From the NCBI GenBank assembly GCA_944990035.1, contig CALYLX010000155.1, positions 496,001 to 560,000 on the forward strand: a stretch of 64,000 bases of DNA, written 5' to 3'. Positions 11,522-22,233 of this stretch are shown here, one piece after another. Made by a program: the position numbers and the translations under genes. Below the pieces are notes generated by a model that saw nothing but the letters and a program-made list of their open reading frames with translations, had not been told where the DNA came from and did not search any database. Position 1 is the first letter of the stretch, and every line of letters begins with the position of its first letter. Source of the stretch: Clitopilus passeckerianus. Its lineage: Eukaryota > Basidiomycota > Agaricomycetes > Agaricales > Entolomataceae.

Positions 11522-12986
11522 ATGCACCCCCAACTGCCTTCCAGTCACTTCTTGTCGCAGCCTAGGCCGGATACTACCTTCGGTCCTCCAGCAGGCGTAG
11601 TTGATACCACTACTCTCGCAGCCCATGATTTCGACGTCGATACCCGTACAGGCTTCATGCCTCCCCAACCACCATTAGCTCGGCTTCCTCAATTCTACGA
11701 ATCATGGGAACTAGCACTTGATGAAGCTACTTCTCAGAAACTCAAACTCGGAGATACCCCTGGCTTGACAGAGGAAGACATCTTAAAGGCCGAGTCGTGG
11801 CGCTCCGGCGTCCGAAAGGTTCGCAACATCAGGTGTTGCCCTCTATGAAGAAGTTAATTAATTCATCTCACAGCTCGCGCCACTCCCCATCTCTGATTTG
11901 AAGAGATCTGAGCCTACGCTACGTCGTGCTCACCACACTCTTGCGTGGATACTCCATTTCTATGTTCATACCCTTCCGCCAGATTCTTCGGTGATCATAC
12001 CACGTTCAATCACCCTTCCCCTACTACAAGTCAGCTCTCAATTACAACTGCCACCAGTTCTGACATACTCCGATACCGTTCTCTACAACTGGGACCACAG
12101 AACGCCGCTCCCCAGCATCGAATGCAATCCAAGCCTGGATAACCTCCGATCACGCACATTGTTCACAGGAACAACTGACGAAGAGGAGTTCTTCCTGTCA
12201 TCAGCACGAATAGAGATGAAAGGCGTTGATGTCCTGGAGCTGATGCAGGTCATCATGGACGAAGCCTTCGTGGGTGACGGCATCGCCATACGCCGAATTA
12301 CGACATATCTCCACAGCATGGCGGAGGTGATGCAAGAGCTCAAGAAGCTCTTGTTGGACGTGAAAGAAGGGTGCAAACCTGATACATTCTACCATGATAT
12401 TCGACCTTGGTTCCGAGGTATGGACTCAGATCCTCATAAACGACCTTGGATCTTCGAAGGAATAGAGGAAGACCCTACCCTCACCTATCCTGCTGAGCTT
12501 TCTGGTCCAAGTGCGGGGCAGAGCTCGCTGATTCACGCTGTCGATATTTTCCTTGGGGTCTCGCAGTATTCACATGCTGCGTCAGTAACTGGATCATCAT
12601 CCTCATCTGGGAAGTCGGCATTCCTTGAACGGATGCAGTTGTACATGCCCAGGCATCACCGTAACTTCCTCAACCACCTCTCACTGAGCCCCCGACCCAT
12701 CCGTACTATCGTCGAATCCGCGAAGGACGAGGCCCTGCTGAGTGCTTACAATGCAGCAGTCCAGGCCCTGAAGGGGTTCAGAGACGGGCATATGATCATT
12801 GTTGCCCTTTACATTATCGGTCCTTCCAAACGGCCTAGAAACAACGTGACTCGGGAGGATAGGGAGAAGGACTACGGAGAACAGGTGTTGAAAGGCACCG
12901 GTGGTACGGAGCTGGTGAAATTTTTAAAGGATGTCAGAGATCGTACGACTGGCGCAGTGCTGCCTCAACCTGGCGGTTCTTCATAG
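11522..12986 (+). CDS. IDO: Indoleamine 2,3-dioxygenase family, copy 2
   Basis: Two exons, 11522-11818 and 11874-12986, about 469 aa. The phase-0 intron sits after SGVRK, at the same position as in the other copies. It retains the canonical elements: FFLSSARIEMKG (with Ser at the human Ser167 position), TFYHDIRPWFRG, WIFEGIEEDPT, ELSGPSAGQSSLIHAVDIFL, LYMPRHHRNFL, and FRDGHMIIVALYIIGP carrying the proximal heme His. The N-terminal 100 residues include FDVDTRTGFMPPQPPLARLP, which anchors the start. It should cleave the tryptophan indole ring with O2. Nearest relatives in the window are copies 1 and 3, all on the same strand, consistent with tandem duplication. Expected to be cytosolic, as there is no signal peptide. 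Confidence 0.93.
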
Positions 12987-13745
12987 AGATATATATCATC
13001 ATTAGATTTGTTTCGTCGTGTAGACTAACTTATTTAACGAAATATAAGTTGTATAGAGTCCCATCATGTGTTGCTTCAAGTTTCGAGCGTCCTCCGCTTT
13101 GATGGTGACACTTGCGAGAAAATAGTAGTTCCGCGCTAAGCGCACACGGGCAACTTATCTTGTTTCCTCATTCCATCAACGTGAGATCCGGTCGTTATCT
13201 CTCACACCATATTTCAAGGGAAATGGCATTAGCACCTCTGTTTTACCAGTAACTAACCGGCTATGCTGAGCATTCAAAATGCGATTTCCAGCTATATGTA
13301 TTGTATGAACGGAGCCGCATGGCATGCAGGCGCACCAATAGTGCCACCCGCACCTTACCCATTTGGCACTTATGACGTGGGTTTTTCTCGCCTTGCCAAC
13401 TCTCAAGGGGATCCATGTGGCACGATATGCAAATTAGGGTGATGATCCTGGTTCGTCAAACGGAATCAAACCTGAACTTCTCCTTTCTATGAGATTTCCT
13501 GGCGAAATGGGAGACGGGCCATTAAAAGACAAGGAGAAATCGCCTAATAGTCTCAGCTTACTGCTAATAACAACTACCCTATTGGATTTCTACGGTGGAT
13601 CGGGCGAATTCATTGGATAACGCGCGGATGCGCCCCATTTCTGGATCCAGTCGAGGCCGAAATCGTACGGGTAAGACCCGACGGATTTAAAACAGGGGAC
13701 CAGCAGGCTCCCTTAAGCACCCACAACCAAGACCAAGTTCGCGAC
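12987..13745. other. Spacer between IDO copies 2 and 3
   Basis: About 760 bp without a supported gene; presumably the 3' end of copy 2 and the promoter of copy 3. Confidence 0.5.
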
Positions 13746-15189
13746 ATGCCCTCTCAAAGTTTCATGGCACTCTCAAAGCTTCAATCCATGCTGCAGGACG
13801 CCGACGTTTTTGACGTAGATCCGCAGACGGGTTTCATGCCATCCAAGGTTCCGCTGGCCCGCCTCCCGGCTGAATGGGAATCTTGGGAAAGGACTCTTGA
13901 CGACGCCATGACCGCAAAGATTCAAGTGGGGGACAAGCATGGACTGTCGCCAGAAGAGAAGGAAGCCTCGGAAGCATGGCGGAGCCATGTTCGCCAGGTA
14001 TGTCGGAACATCATCACCTGCATTACGTCTCGGGCTAATGGCTTCTCTCTAGCTACCTCTCTTATCCACGAAGGGCTTAGAAGTGTCAGCCCCATTACTG
14101 CGCAGGGCGCATCTCGTTCTGACCTACATCATGCACTTCTACATTCAATCCCTGCCCCCTAATGCGCCGGTCATCATACCTCGGTCGATCTCACTCCCCG
14201 TTATCCGCGTCTCAGCTACACTCAACGTACCCCCGCTACTCACCTACTCGGATACTGTGCTCTACAATTGGGTAATTGACCCAGCTTCAAAGGAAGAACG
14301 ACCAACAGTCCAGAACATTCGTTCCAACACAATGTTCTCCGGGTCTATTGATGAACAAGAGTTCTACCTGTGCTCAGCTCGGATTGAACTCAGAGGTGTC
14401 GAGGCTCTCGAGCTCATGCGCGCCACAATGGACGAGATCTTCATCGGGGATGGGACTGCCGTCCGACGAATCACCGATTACCTGCATACGATGGCAGTTG
14501 TAACTGACGACTTGAAAACACTCCTAATGGACGTCCGAAAGGAGTGCAGGCCAGGTGCCTACTACAACGAGGTTCGACCTTGGTTCGGTGGTCAAGATTC
14601 TGACCTTCAGAAACGATCATGGGTATTTGAAGGAATAGAGGAGGACCCAACGCTCAAAGTCCCCTCTGAACTCTCCGGACCGAGCGCTGGTCAAAGTTCC
14701 ATCGTTCACGTCCTCGATTTATTCCTTGGTGTCGATCACGAGTCCGCTGCAACACCTGGAAAGCCTTCCTTCATGTCCCGCATGCAGATTTACATGCCGT
14801 ACAATCACCGAATGTTCCTGGACCATTTGGCCGTAAACCAACGGCCCCTACGTGCTTTTGTCGGAGCTTCCAAGGATCAGGCCCTTCATGATGCGTATAA
14901 CAAAGCCGTGGTCGCCCTCAAGGAGTTCCGAGATGCTCATATGATCATTGCGACACTCTATATCCTGGGACCCGCCAGGAAAGCTGCACAAGCCGCCGCC
15001 CTCGACGAGAGGAAGACCCAATCAGCAGTGGAACTCCCTACATCTTCAGGGGAGATGCGCCCCGATCCTTCCAGTACAGCTTCTGTGGCTTCGATAGATT
15101 ACGGCTCATTGAAGGGAACAGGCGGAACCAATCTCGTTCGATTCCTAAAGAGTACCAGGGATCGCACCAAAGAAACCATTCTACCTTAA
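13746..15189 (+). CDS. IDO: Indoleamine 2,3-dioxygenase family, copy 3
   Basis: Two exons, 13746-13997 and 14053-15189, about 462 aa, with the intron after SHVRQ in phase 0. Motifs: FDVDPQTGFMPSKVPLARLP near the N-terminus, FYLCSARIELRG (Ser at the human Ser167 position), AYYNEVRPWFGGQ, WVFEGIEEDPTLK, ELSGPSAGQSSIVHVLDLFL, IYMPYNHRMFLDHL, and FRDAHMIIATLYILGPA with the proximal heme His. A roughly 35-residue Ala/Ser/Thr-rich insertion (about 14990-15100) separates the catalytic core from the conserved C-terminal KGTGGTNLVRFLKSTRDRT. The aromatic just before the RPW motif is Tyr-Tyr here versus Phe-Tyr in copies 1 and 2, a small change in the substrate pocket by comparison with human IDO1. Likely active. 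Confidence 0.93.
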
Positions 15190-15630
15190 TTGGATTAGTT
15201 TACTGTATTTTGTAGACACCTAGAGTACCTAGTTAATTTCCGATACCTTAATCATACGATATTGTGGATCTTTTCCTGTCGGGTCATGCGATAATGCCGA
15301 GAGATAGATCCTGCGAAGCCGAAAACAGATGGGTTTTGCACCATCTCGACAAGCTGTTCTTGCGGCATCCGCCCGTCGGCTTCTTGGGTGTCAGTCATTT
15401 CAGACTGTCTAAAGCCACAAGATCAGATTCGAACGGCCGAGGAGTATAACAAAGGCTTAGCCCATAAAAAGTTCCGTGATCAACGATGCATCTTCCAAAG
15501 TAATGATGAAAAGTGACAGAAGTTTACGTGAAGGTCAAACTCTTTGCACATGGAAAGAAATGGTGAACAGTTCTATAAAGGATAGCAAGTGACAGGACTA
15601 CGCCTAGGCATCTTCGTCAAGATCTCCATC
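15190..15630. other. Intergenic
   Basis: About 440 bp between IDO copy 3 and the broken secreted-protein gene. A TATAAAGG element lies near 15574-15581, about 50 bp upstream of the ATG at 15631, and is a plausible core promoter. Confidence 0.4.
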
Positions 15631-16369
15631 ATGCGTGCTTTCGCTTTGGCATTTCTTTTACCCTTCCTCCAAACAGCCGTCGCGGTTCTGACTCCGAATC
15701 AGCCCACGGTAGTGAAAGTGCGGGTTGAAGGGGCAGAGAGCACTTTGTTTGACAATTTCGTTATTACCTGAGGGCATGACGTTGACCCGCCGTCCGGCGG
15801 CAAACACCATTGCGACGGAACCAATCTGACTGCAAATCCTACCCCAGGGCCAACTTGCACAAGTGCCTTGGATGATGCCGCAAAGCAAGGTCATTTCACG
15901 GCTACGTCATGTCAACCGATGGCTGAGCATGTTCCGAAATGCTCATCACGGTAACCCCAGGTCCTATTTCTCCCAGTACGATGACTATTTCGTGGAGGTC
16001 ATAGCCGGACAAAACCAGACAGATACCCAGTTCTGGGGCCTGTATCTGAATCACAAGCTGACGGACGTCGGAGGTTGCCAGCAGCAAGTCAAGCCGTTTG
16101 ACGAGGTGCTCTGGGCTTTTGATGCGTTTGACAAGAAAAATGTCCTTAAGCTCACGAGACCTTCCGTCGCGGTCGTCGGAAAGCCGGTCAAGTTCCTAGT
16201 CCACGGTGGAGGCGAAGGAGGCCCAGTAGCTGGCGCCTCTGTGAATGGTAAAACCACTGGCGGGAAGGGAGAGGCTGCGATAATCTTCAGCCAAAAAGGT
16301 GTATACAAAGTCAAGGCAAAAAAGGAGGATTCCATCCGCTCTAGCGCTCTTACGGTCACAGTTGTTTAG
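15631..16369 (+). pseudogene. Small secreted protein gene with in-frame TGA
   Basis: ATG 15631 opens a clear signal peptide (MRAFALAFLLPFLQTAVAV). The frame then reads VKVRVEG, a TGA at 15769-15771, and continues as GHDVDPPSGGKHHCDGTN and PTPGPTC. An intron at 15906-15960 joins to YFSQYDDYFVEVIAGQ, TQFWGLYLNHKL, GGCQQQVKPFDEVLWAFDAF and a C-terminal Ig-like tail ending IFSQKGVYKVKAKK and ALTVTVV. The layout resembles secreted fungal proteins with a DUF4430/transcobalamin-C-like fold; that label is from memory and tentative. The codon in the TGA position sits in a stretch that is otherwise readable on both sides, so one CGA-to-TGA change would explain it. The donor of the intron (GTCATG) is also weak. 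Probably a recently inactivated gene; readthrough or sequence error cannot be excluded. Confidence 0.6.
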
Positions 16370-16740
16370 CGTATAGTTTAGGCTTGTCATAATTCTGAAG
16401 AGAATTATTGGAGTCCATCTGGTGCACAAACTTTGGTCAAGAGCTTGCCCATACAGTGGTACAATCATCATGATTGTGTATTCCGGGTGCATTTCGAGCT
16501 GAATCTGTACAGGATTTTTGGATAGCGCGGGCAGAATTTTTCTATCTTGCTCTAGGATTGGTGGGTTGGTAAAAGCTATATGGAGCCCATGAATGACGAA
16601 CAAGAATGGGATTTGCACTGCCAACTTCGAGGAAGAGATCCGGTGTGCTGACTAAGCCACTAGGCAACGTCCAGCCTCCGTCATTGACCACATTGCCCTC
16701 AGCTCTTTTCGCAGCCTACGCAGCGATCTTACCGTAAAAA
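16370..16740. other. Intergenic
   Basis: About 370 bp upstream of YPI1; nothing else is supported. Confidence 0.45.
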
Positions 16741-17316
16741 ATGGCCTACACCTCGCTCAGACCCGCTGCAACTCCAGATGAAGCATCGCGCACGATAACG
16801 ATAACCAATAACTCCAATGAAAACGTACCGGCAAACGGTGGTGACAGCTCAACATCAGGTACCTTGCGCCTTCGCGGCGCTCCTCGCAATGGTCAGCGAG
16901 TGACCTGGGATGACGATGTCGTCGATAACGAAGGGTGTGGCAAGAAATCATCGAAAAGTATGTGGATCAAAGTTTGTTGGTTGGACAGGATTCTGACGGA
17001 GTATTTCCTTTCAGTATGTTGTATTTACCACAAAGCGAGGAAATTCGATGAATCATCCAGCGAAGAATCATCTGACTCTGACTCTGACTCCTCTGGTGGC
17101 CCAATAAGGCCCCGTCCGAAAAGCAAACATAATCATGATCGCCCTTTAGACGAACCTGGTGGCCCAGCAGGTCGCCTCCCGGAACCCAAATTCGAACCCA
17201 ATGCCTATGAAAGAATGCCAAAATCAAATCATGGAAAAGCCAAGCAGAAAGGTATGCTGTCTCCTCGGATGAGACTTAGCTTGTCAGCTCACACAACTGT
17301 TCTAGCAAATTCATGA
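16741..17316 (+). CDS. YPI1: Type 1 protein phosphatase inhibitor (YPI1/PPP1R11 family)
   Basis: Exons 16741-16957 and 17015-17251, with a possible short last exon 17306-17316; spliced or not, both reach the same TGA at 17314. The family signature is present: RVTWDDDVVDNEG (the phosphatase-binding R-V-x-W type motif), then KKSSK, ICCIYHKARKFDESSSEES with an acidic serine run, and finally PNAYERMPK. Members are small, disordered, heat-stable regulators of the PP1 catalytic subunit acting in nucleus and cytosol. The intron at 16958-17014 interrupts the K-[IV]-C-C-I-Y-H motif, and splicing restores it. The last intron (17252-17305) is 54 nt, a multiple of three, so retention would add 18 residues without frameshift. 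Confidence 0.9.
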   Translation: MAYTSLRPAATPDEASRTITITNNSNENVPANGGDSSTSGTLRLRGAPRNGQRVTWDDDVVDNEGCGKKSSKSMWIKVCWLDRILTEYFLSVCCIYHKARKFDESSSEESSDSDSDSSGGPIRPRPKSKHNHDRPLDEPGGPAGRLPEPKFEPNAYERMPKSNHGKAKQKGMLSPRMRLSLSAHTTVLANS

Positions 17317-20315
17317 TTCATAATAGAATGGTCCCGTCACGTACTTTTCATTATACTGTACAGGTTTTCTGCCGTGTTCTTCTAATCATATGCTCATCTA
17401 ATGTAATGCCACACAAGTTTATCATCGCCACGCATCTGGACCAGTCTTGCCTCACGATATTTCAACGATCTCACAGCTGCCTCAGGGTTGTGGGTAGTCA
17501 TACCTAAGGGACGACGCCTCTATCTCAAGTGGTATAACTATTCTCCATGGTCATCTGGAAGTCCTCGGAGTCGCACCACTTGCCCTCCCTTCTTCCATTT
17601 AGACAGAGAGAACGTTGTCTATTTCTCACTGGCTGCAAAAATGAAAGAAACTCTGAACAAGATCTAGCTTTCGCAGATCTGTTATACTCCTTCGGTTGTC
17701 CTTGATAACTGGTCGTGCTGGGCGATCGGTCACTCCCAGGCTGCCTGAGGAGCGCTCAAAGGTATCCCAATTTGACTAGAAAATGAAAGCCACCATCCTG
17801 ACAATTGTGCTTCCCAGAAAAGAGTGCCATTTTCGACATCGTGAGCCCAAGCCTCTGGGACTTCTTCGAATCCCTGGATCGAAACAGCAAAGGCCTTTGT
17901 TTTCCGGACCGAACATAGGCCTCAAGGTATACTCTGTGCTGAGAGAACAGGTGTAAGAAAACGAGGGCGTCCGCCTAATCTGGATTATCGAAATTATCGA
18001 AAATGAGAAGCTGAACGTTGTCCGGAATATTGGAAGAAATCTGCCTTCTCGGATCGTCGTATGTTCATGACCAATTCATTACCAGTTGACGCAACCCCCT
18101 CGGGTATTTCGCCTCCGAACGCAATCTCGAGAAGTACCTGTTCATGCGAAGGACGGATGAACTGGTGTCATTCGGAGCCATATGACCGAATGTCAGTGTG
18201 GATGGTACAAACACATGTACTTTATTCTTTCAAGACAGCTCGGCTTGCTTCCTTCATTTCGATCCTTCTCGAATTGTTATGAATTTACGGCATTCGGATT
18301 TCATACATCACCATCATAAAATACACGAGATTGTGAAGGTTCATTTCTGATATACCTAATACGTGCTATCAGGGAGACACGAGGATGCAGGTTTGCTTCT
18401 ATAGTGATCACCAGGAGACACCCAAAAGGCTACCTTGAATGGGAGTCGATGTCAGATGCCGCATTTCCGGCGGCAAGTCTAGTCTGTTATTAGTCCGATG
18501 GCACCGTAGAACCCATTAATGAACTTCTACCGCATTGCAGAGATCAGTCGTGGCCCAAGCATACCTGAAAGACGCCTGACCTTCACACAGACAAATTTTG
18601 TAAACCCGTAAAGCCCATGGTGGGGTCAACTAGCATTCTCCACTAGGGATGACAGTTATGACAGTCCAGATAACATCGGAATTCGCATATGGTACCACTG
18701 AAAGGCGCAAGAACGTCACGAGGAGATACCTTCCCGTTCCCGGAAAGCCTTTGGTTTGGTGACCACATAACTGATGGAATAAAACTGGGGTTATGAGAGT
18801 ATGCAAGAATTGACATGAGTCTCGAGTACCCAGAAGGTAATTGCGGGCAATCTACGGTGCCGTCACAACGCGAGATTCTTGTCCACCCACTCCCTGAAGC
18901 TGGTTCAATGGGTGCGCAGCATATGCTACACCACTGTGATTGCACAAAAGGGTACACTGGCAGGCACTCCAAGTAATTCATCGCTAATCATCGAATTCCC
19001 CAAACTAGAATTGAAACAGCAGAGGAGGCATCGGCAAACCGTTGTTTGACAGTCCCCCAACTGTACACAGTGGGCCAAGGGTCTGGTGGAGTAGGCAATC
19101 GACAAATAAAAGGGTATGCAGACCTCGAAGCGCGATCAGCTGCCTACGCGAAATATATTCAGAGCATGATGCTTAGAGATAGTGTCGACCCTGCATGTTG
19201 ATGCTGGGAACTTCGACACACTCGGACTCATTCATCGGACCGTAGAGATCAGTACGCCAGCGCGACTCGGATTGCCAACGTTCCAGAGGGCACATGGAAA
19301 ACGGACAGCTATAATAAATTGTGCCATTCTTATTATTTCTTGGGCGTTAAGGCGGCTAGCATCCTGGCGATAGATAATACAAGGGGGTGGTCCTGAGATT
19401 CCACCGGCAGCCGCGTCTAAATGTGATACCAAGAAGGTTTCATTTCTAGAAAGAACATTGTATGCTTCCCTTGACTGTGACCTTCCTAAGTGTGGGGAAC
19501 GCTTAAGCTTCCACTAGTGCAATGTACCCGTTCTCCGAGTCGGTCAAACCTGACACTGAGAACCAAGGCAGTCCTGCCCGCGTCATTCCTTCGAGATTCG
19601 GTCCAAATGGGTAGACCCCTAGATGTACCCACAAATGGCGCAACACTCGAAAGATGCCGGAAAACACCTCGCTAATCTCCCATGTCAAAGTAGTCGACAA
19701 CAACTCGGCAGTGTGCAGAGATCCAGCAAGGTCTGCGAAATCTCAGGAACAAAACAGAATCAGGTCGACCCCATTCGCGTCGGCACAATGATAGAGCAGA
19801 CAAGATTTCTACCGTTGTGCGTTGTTGGTCCAATAGTGGAGTGATAAGGCGTGGTGGATTTTGACAGCTTCGTTGAACTGTCGTTTGCTGCTCGACAACA
19901 GAAATACACCGGCTGGTGGTGCCGGCTGGGTGCATGCGCCTGATGACTGAGATGTCGGCCCAGCCGAAGATAATGAGAATGCTGTCGGCTGAGCAAGACA
20001 TCATTGTCAGTATACCTCCTGGAGTTGCCGCAAGGGAGGTCTGCTCAAAACACCAGAAGCTGCCGAAAGAGCTAAGCTCTACACCATGTCGTAGTTTCGG
20101 GAGGTGCGGATTGGGTAAGCGCTCTCATCTACCAGCGTTAACAGCTCCACAGACGTCAGCCGCAAGACGTCCCTACAAACGATATAGCCGAGAATATTTC
20201 TTGGTACATGATCGACGGGAAGGGAGAAAGTAGGCCAGTGGAATCATGTTGCAAGCTCATACTACATGGGAGCGGTCATATGTGATAAATCCGTAGACGC
20301 ATGCTATGGTTTTTT
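17317..20315. other. 3 kb of decayed or non-coding sequence
   Basis: Many short frames but no intact gene. On the minus strand around 17520-18300 there are readable fragments, including one resembling a P-loop ATPase Walker B (see the separate entry). The remainder (18.3-20.3 kb) has no recognisable motif. Confidence 0.45.
17960..18060 (-). pseudogene. Possible NB-ARC (NLR) relic
   Basis: A minus-strand frame contains NVQLLIFDNFDNPD followed by a stop, which resembles the Walker B region (hhhhFDNaDdp) of NB-ARC/STAND ATPases that are abundant in mushroom genomes. Frames on either side carry further partial peptides, interrupted by stops. No P-loop is visible in the neighbourhood. This is a weak, motif-only call. 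Confidence 0.25.
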
Positions 20316-20858
20316 TCACTCCCTAGGTGCACCCCGACCAACACCAGCGAATTGTGGCCTGAACTCTCCTGGTGCGCCACCCTCCTTCTTGCGGTAATCG
20401 TCACGGTCACCGCGGGGTGCACGGTAGGCACCGTCTCCACCAGGTCGTGTGGTGGCAGGGCGAGGAGGACGGACAGCCTTCTTGTGTGTTGCCGGGACGA
20501 TCTCAGAAGGAAGGTTGAGCCTGAAAGCAGGACTCAAAAGTCGGTCAGATTAAGAATAGGAGAAACGCACCATTCGCGAAGATACTCAACTCCCTCGGGA
20601 GTCAGGGTGTAGTAGTAGTATTGCCAGGAGAATTGGGTCTTGACGAAACCCTTTGAGGTAAGGCTCTGGAGGGCCTTGATGACCTGAAGGTTAGGAACAT
20701 CAAGCTCTTCATGCTTCGGGGCATTGTAATCCTTTTTGGCGACCAAGACACCCTCTAAATCTCCGCATCAGATCAATCCAATAAATCCCATGTCCATGTT
20801 ACGTGCCTTTGAAGAGGTTCTCGTAGATGGTGCGCCTGTTCTGCTTGGGAATGATCAT
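20316..20858 (-). CDS. RPS10: 40S ribosomal protein eS10
   Basis: Minus strand, three exons: 20858-20807, 20754-20571 and 20520-20316, about 146 aa. The protein begins [20 protein letters not shown], continues [46 protein letters not shown], then [20 protein letters not shown] and a Gly/Arg/Pro-rich tail with [10 protein letters not shown]. This is the winged-helix eS10 domain of the small ribosomal subunit head, with its usual basic disordered tail. The first intron must start with GC (20806) to give LFKEGV; the donor is GCACGT, a second GC-AG intron in this window. Length fits the family. Very confident on identity. Confidence 0.96.
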
Positions 20859-21293
20859 GCTGGGCGAGAAGGTTTATCGGTCGGAAGCTGGTCAATCGTC
20901 AGAGCTTCATCCTTCTAATCCACTTGGCCAACGTACTGCGTATGGATCGCACTCTATTCCGGCTAGAAACACAGAGTTTGTGTCAGCACGCTTGTTCGTC
21001 ATCCAAATCCAAGCCCAGCCATCCAACGAAATTCCAACATTCCTCCAGTGAAACCGCACTCCAACATACGCCCAACCATCCAAAGAAGGTTTCAGCACAC
21101 TCACAGATAGATTTTGGGACGGGCCTTGGGGGTACAGCAGCGTTGACGAGGTCAGCGACGACGAGGAAACTTTCGTTGGGCTGAGCACGTGTTTGGCTGT
21201 ATTTGGCATCAGCATCTCGGCTCTGCAATGGGGTGTCCAGATTATCTGATTAATCATTTCTGTCAAAGTTTACTCATAAGCCGTTTTCGCAAC
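20859..21293. other. Intergenic between RPS10 and tRNA-Gln
   Basis: Promoter and 5' UTR of RPS10 (transcribed leftwards) and upstream of the tRNA. No coding sequence supported. Confidence 0.5.
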
Positions 21294-21374
21294 GGCGCTG
21301 TAGTGTAGCGGTTATCACCCGGGATTCTGACTGGTTAGATTTCCCGTAACCCCGGTTCGAATCCGGGCAGTGCC
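21294..21374 (+). tRNA. tRNA-Gln (CTG) with a short intron
   Basis: The 7-bp acceptor stem (GGCGCTG with CAGTGCC, one G-T pair), D arm, T arm (CCCGG-TTCGAAT-CCGGG) and a split anticodon arm are all visible. The anticodon stem CGGGA/TCCCG encloses TTCTGA, an insertion of about 10 nt (CTGGTTAGAT), then T. The intron therefore sits after position 37, the canonical tRNA intron site, and the anticodon is CTG. An eight-T run follows immediately (21375-21382), a Pol III terminator. CCA is not encoded, as expected in eukaryotes. Confidence 0.88.
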
Positions 21375-21382
21375 TTTTTTTT
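21375..21382 (+). terminator. Pol III T-run terminator
   Basis: A run of T residues directly after the tRNA-Gln acceptor stem. Confidence 0.75.
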
Positions 21383-21542
21383 CCAATCATAGAGCTCTCC
21401 TCCCCGGTAGAATCCAGTTATGCTTGCTTGTGGACAACCATTCTAGTATTTGTGCCTCAGATGGGGCCGCTACGATCGCTGAAGTCAGTAAACACTTCTG
21501 GCGCCAGAATCTATTTCCAACGGAAAACCTTGGGAAACCGGC

Positions 21543-21652
21543 CAAAGAAACCTGTTATACCCTTCCGGCACATGTTTCCCTAAGAAAAAGGCAAGAAAAC
21601 CTGCCTTTTTACCATAGAAACCGGCCAGAAACGGGCATAACAGGTTTCTTTG
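21543..21652. repeat. 110-bp hairpin-forming inverted repeat
   Basis: CAAAGAAACCTGTTAT at 21543-21558 is repeated in perfect inverted form at 21637-21652. Inside it a second inverted repeat (AAAAAGGCA / TGCCTTTTT) flanks an 8-nt loop near 21585-21610, and GAAACCGGCC occurs directly repeated at about 21533 and 21617. The nested symmetry gives a long imperfect hairpin, typical of a MITE or foldback element. No target duplication is clear. The rest of 21383-22233 holds no supported gene. Confidence 0.6.
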
Positions 21653-22233
21653 ACACAATTCCCGACAGAAACAGCACCCGACGCCAATAGTGAAAGTCAG
21701 CCCCAATCCACAATCTACCAACGGGGTCAAGAGCCCTGCCGTGAAGAGCGTAGGACTTGAAAGAACGAAGCGCCAAGCTCGCAGAGGTGTCTATGGAGAC
21801 CATTCAGATCAGTCCCAAACGTTCGTATGGAGTGCCAGTGCATGCGATGATCGTCAACTCTGAAACGAGACATGCGCGCAGTCGAATTTTAATGCCAATC
21901 CAATGCCAATCAATTGGCTAGGTAGCTGTATTGGGATCCTCGACTCCTCGGCAGTGTGGCGCCTACCAATGATTGGGTTACGCCACTCACCTGATACAGA
22001 CATCGACCTTCCAAGATCATCGTCGGCGGCCGTCAGTTAAAGATAGCGTTAGCCACTTTCATTTTGGGCATTGGTGTAGTTCTGAGACTCATATCGCGAG
22101 CGCGTACTTTGTAATGGTGTTTGCAACGAATAAGCACAAGTTTCATGTTAATTCCCACTCCCTACATCGTCTAATTTCATAGAATTGACTATAATTATTA
22201 GATGCATTTTCAAGTTATCTAACACCGCATGAC

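Noticed and set aside
18643..18981. 112-codon minus-strand Cys-rich frame, and a plus-strand frame ending CDCTKGYTGRH
   Set aside because: Both strands are open over the same stretch, cysteine spacing matches no family I know, and there is no signal peptide or splice support.
19672..20004. 110-codon minus-strand frame
   Set aside because: Low-confidence peptide with frequent rare residues, overlapping frames in both directions.
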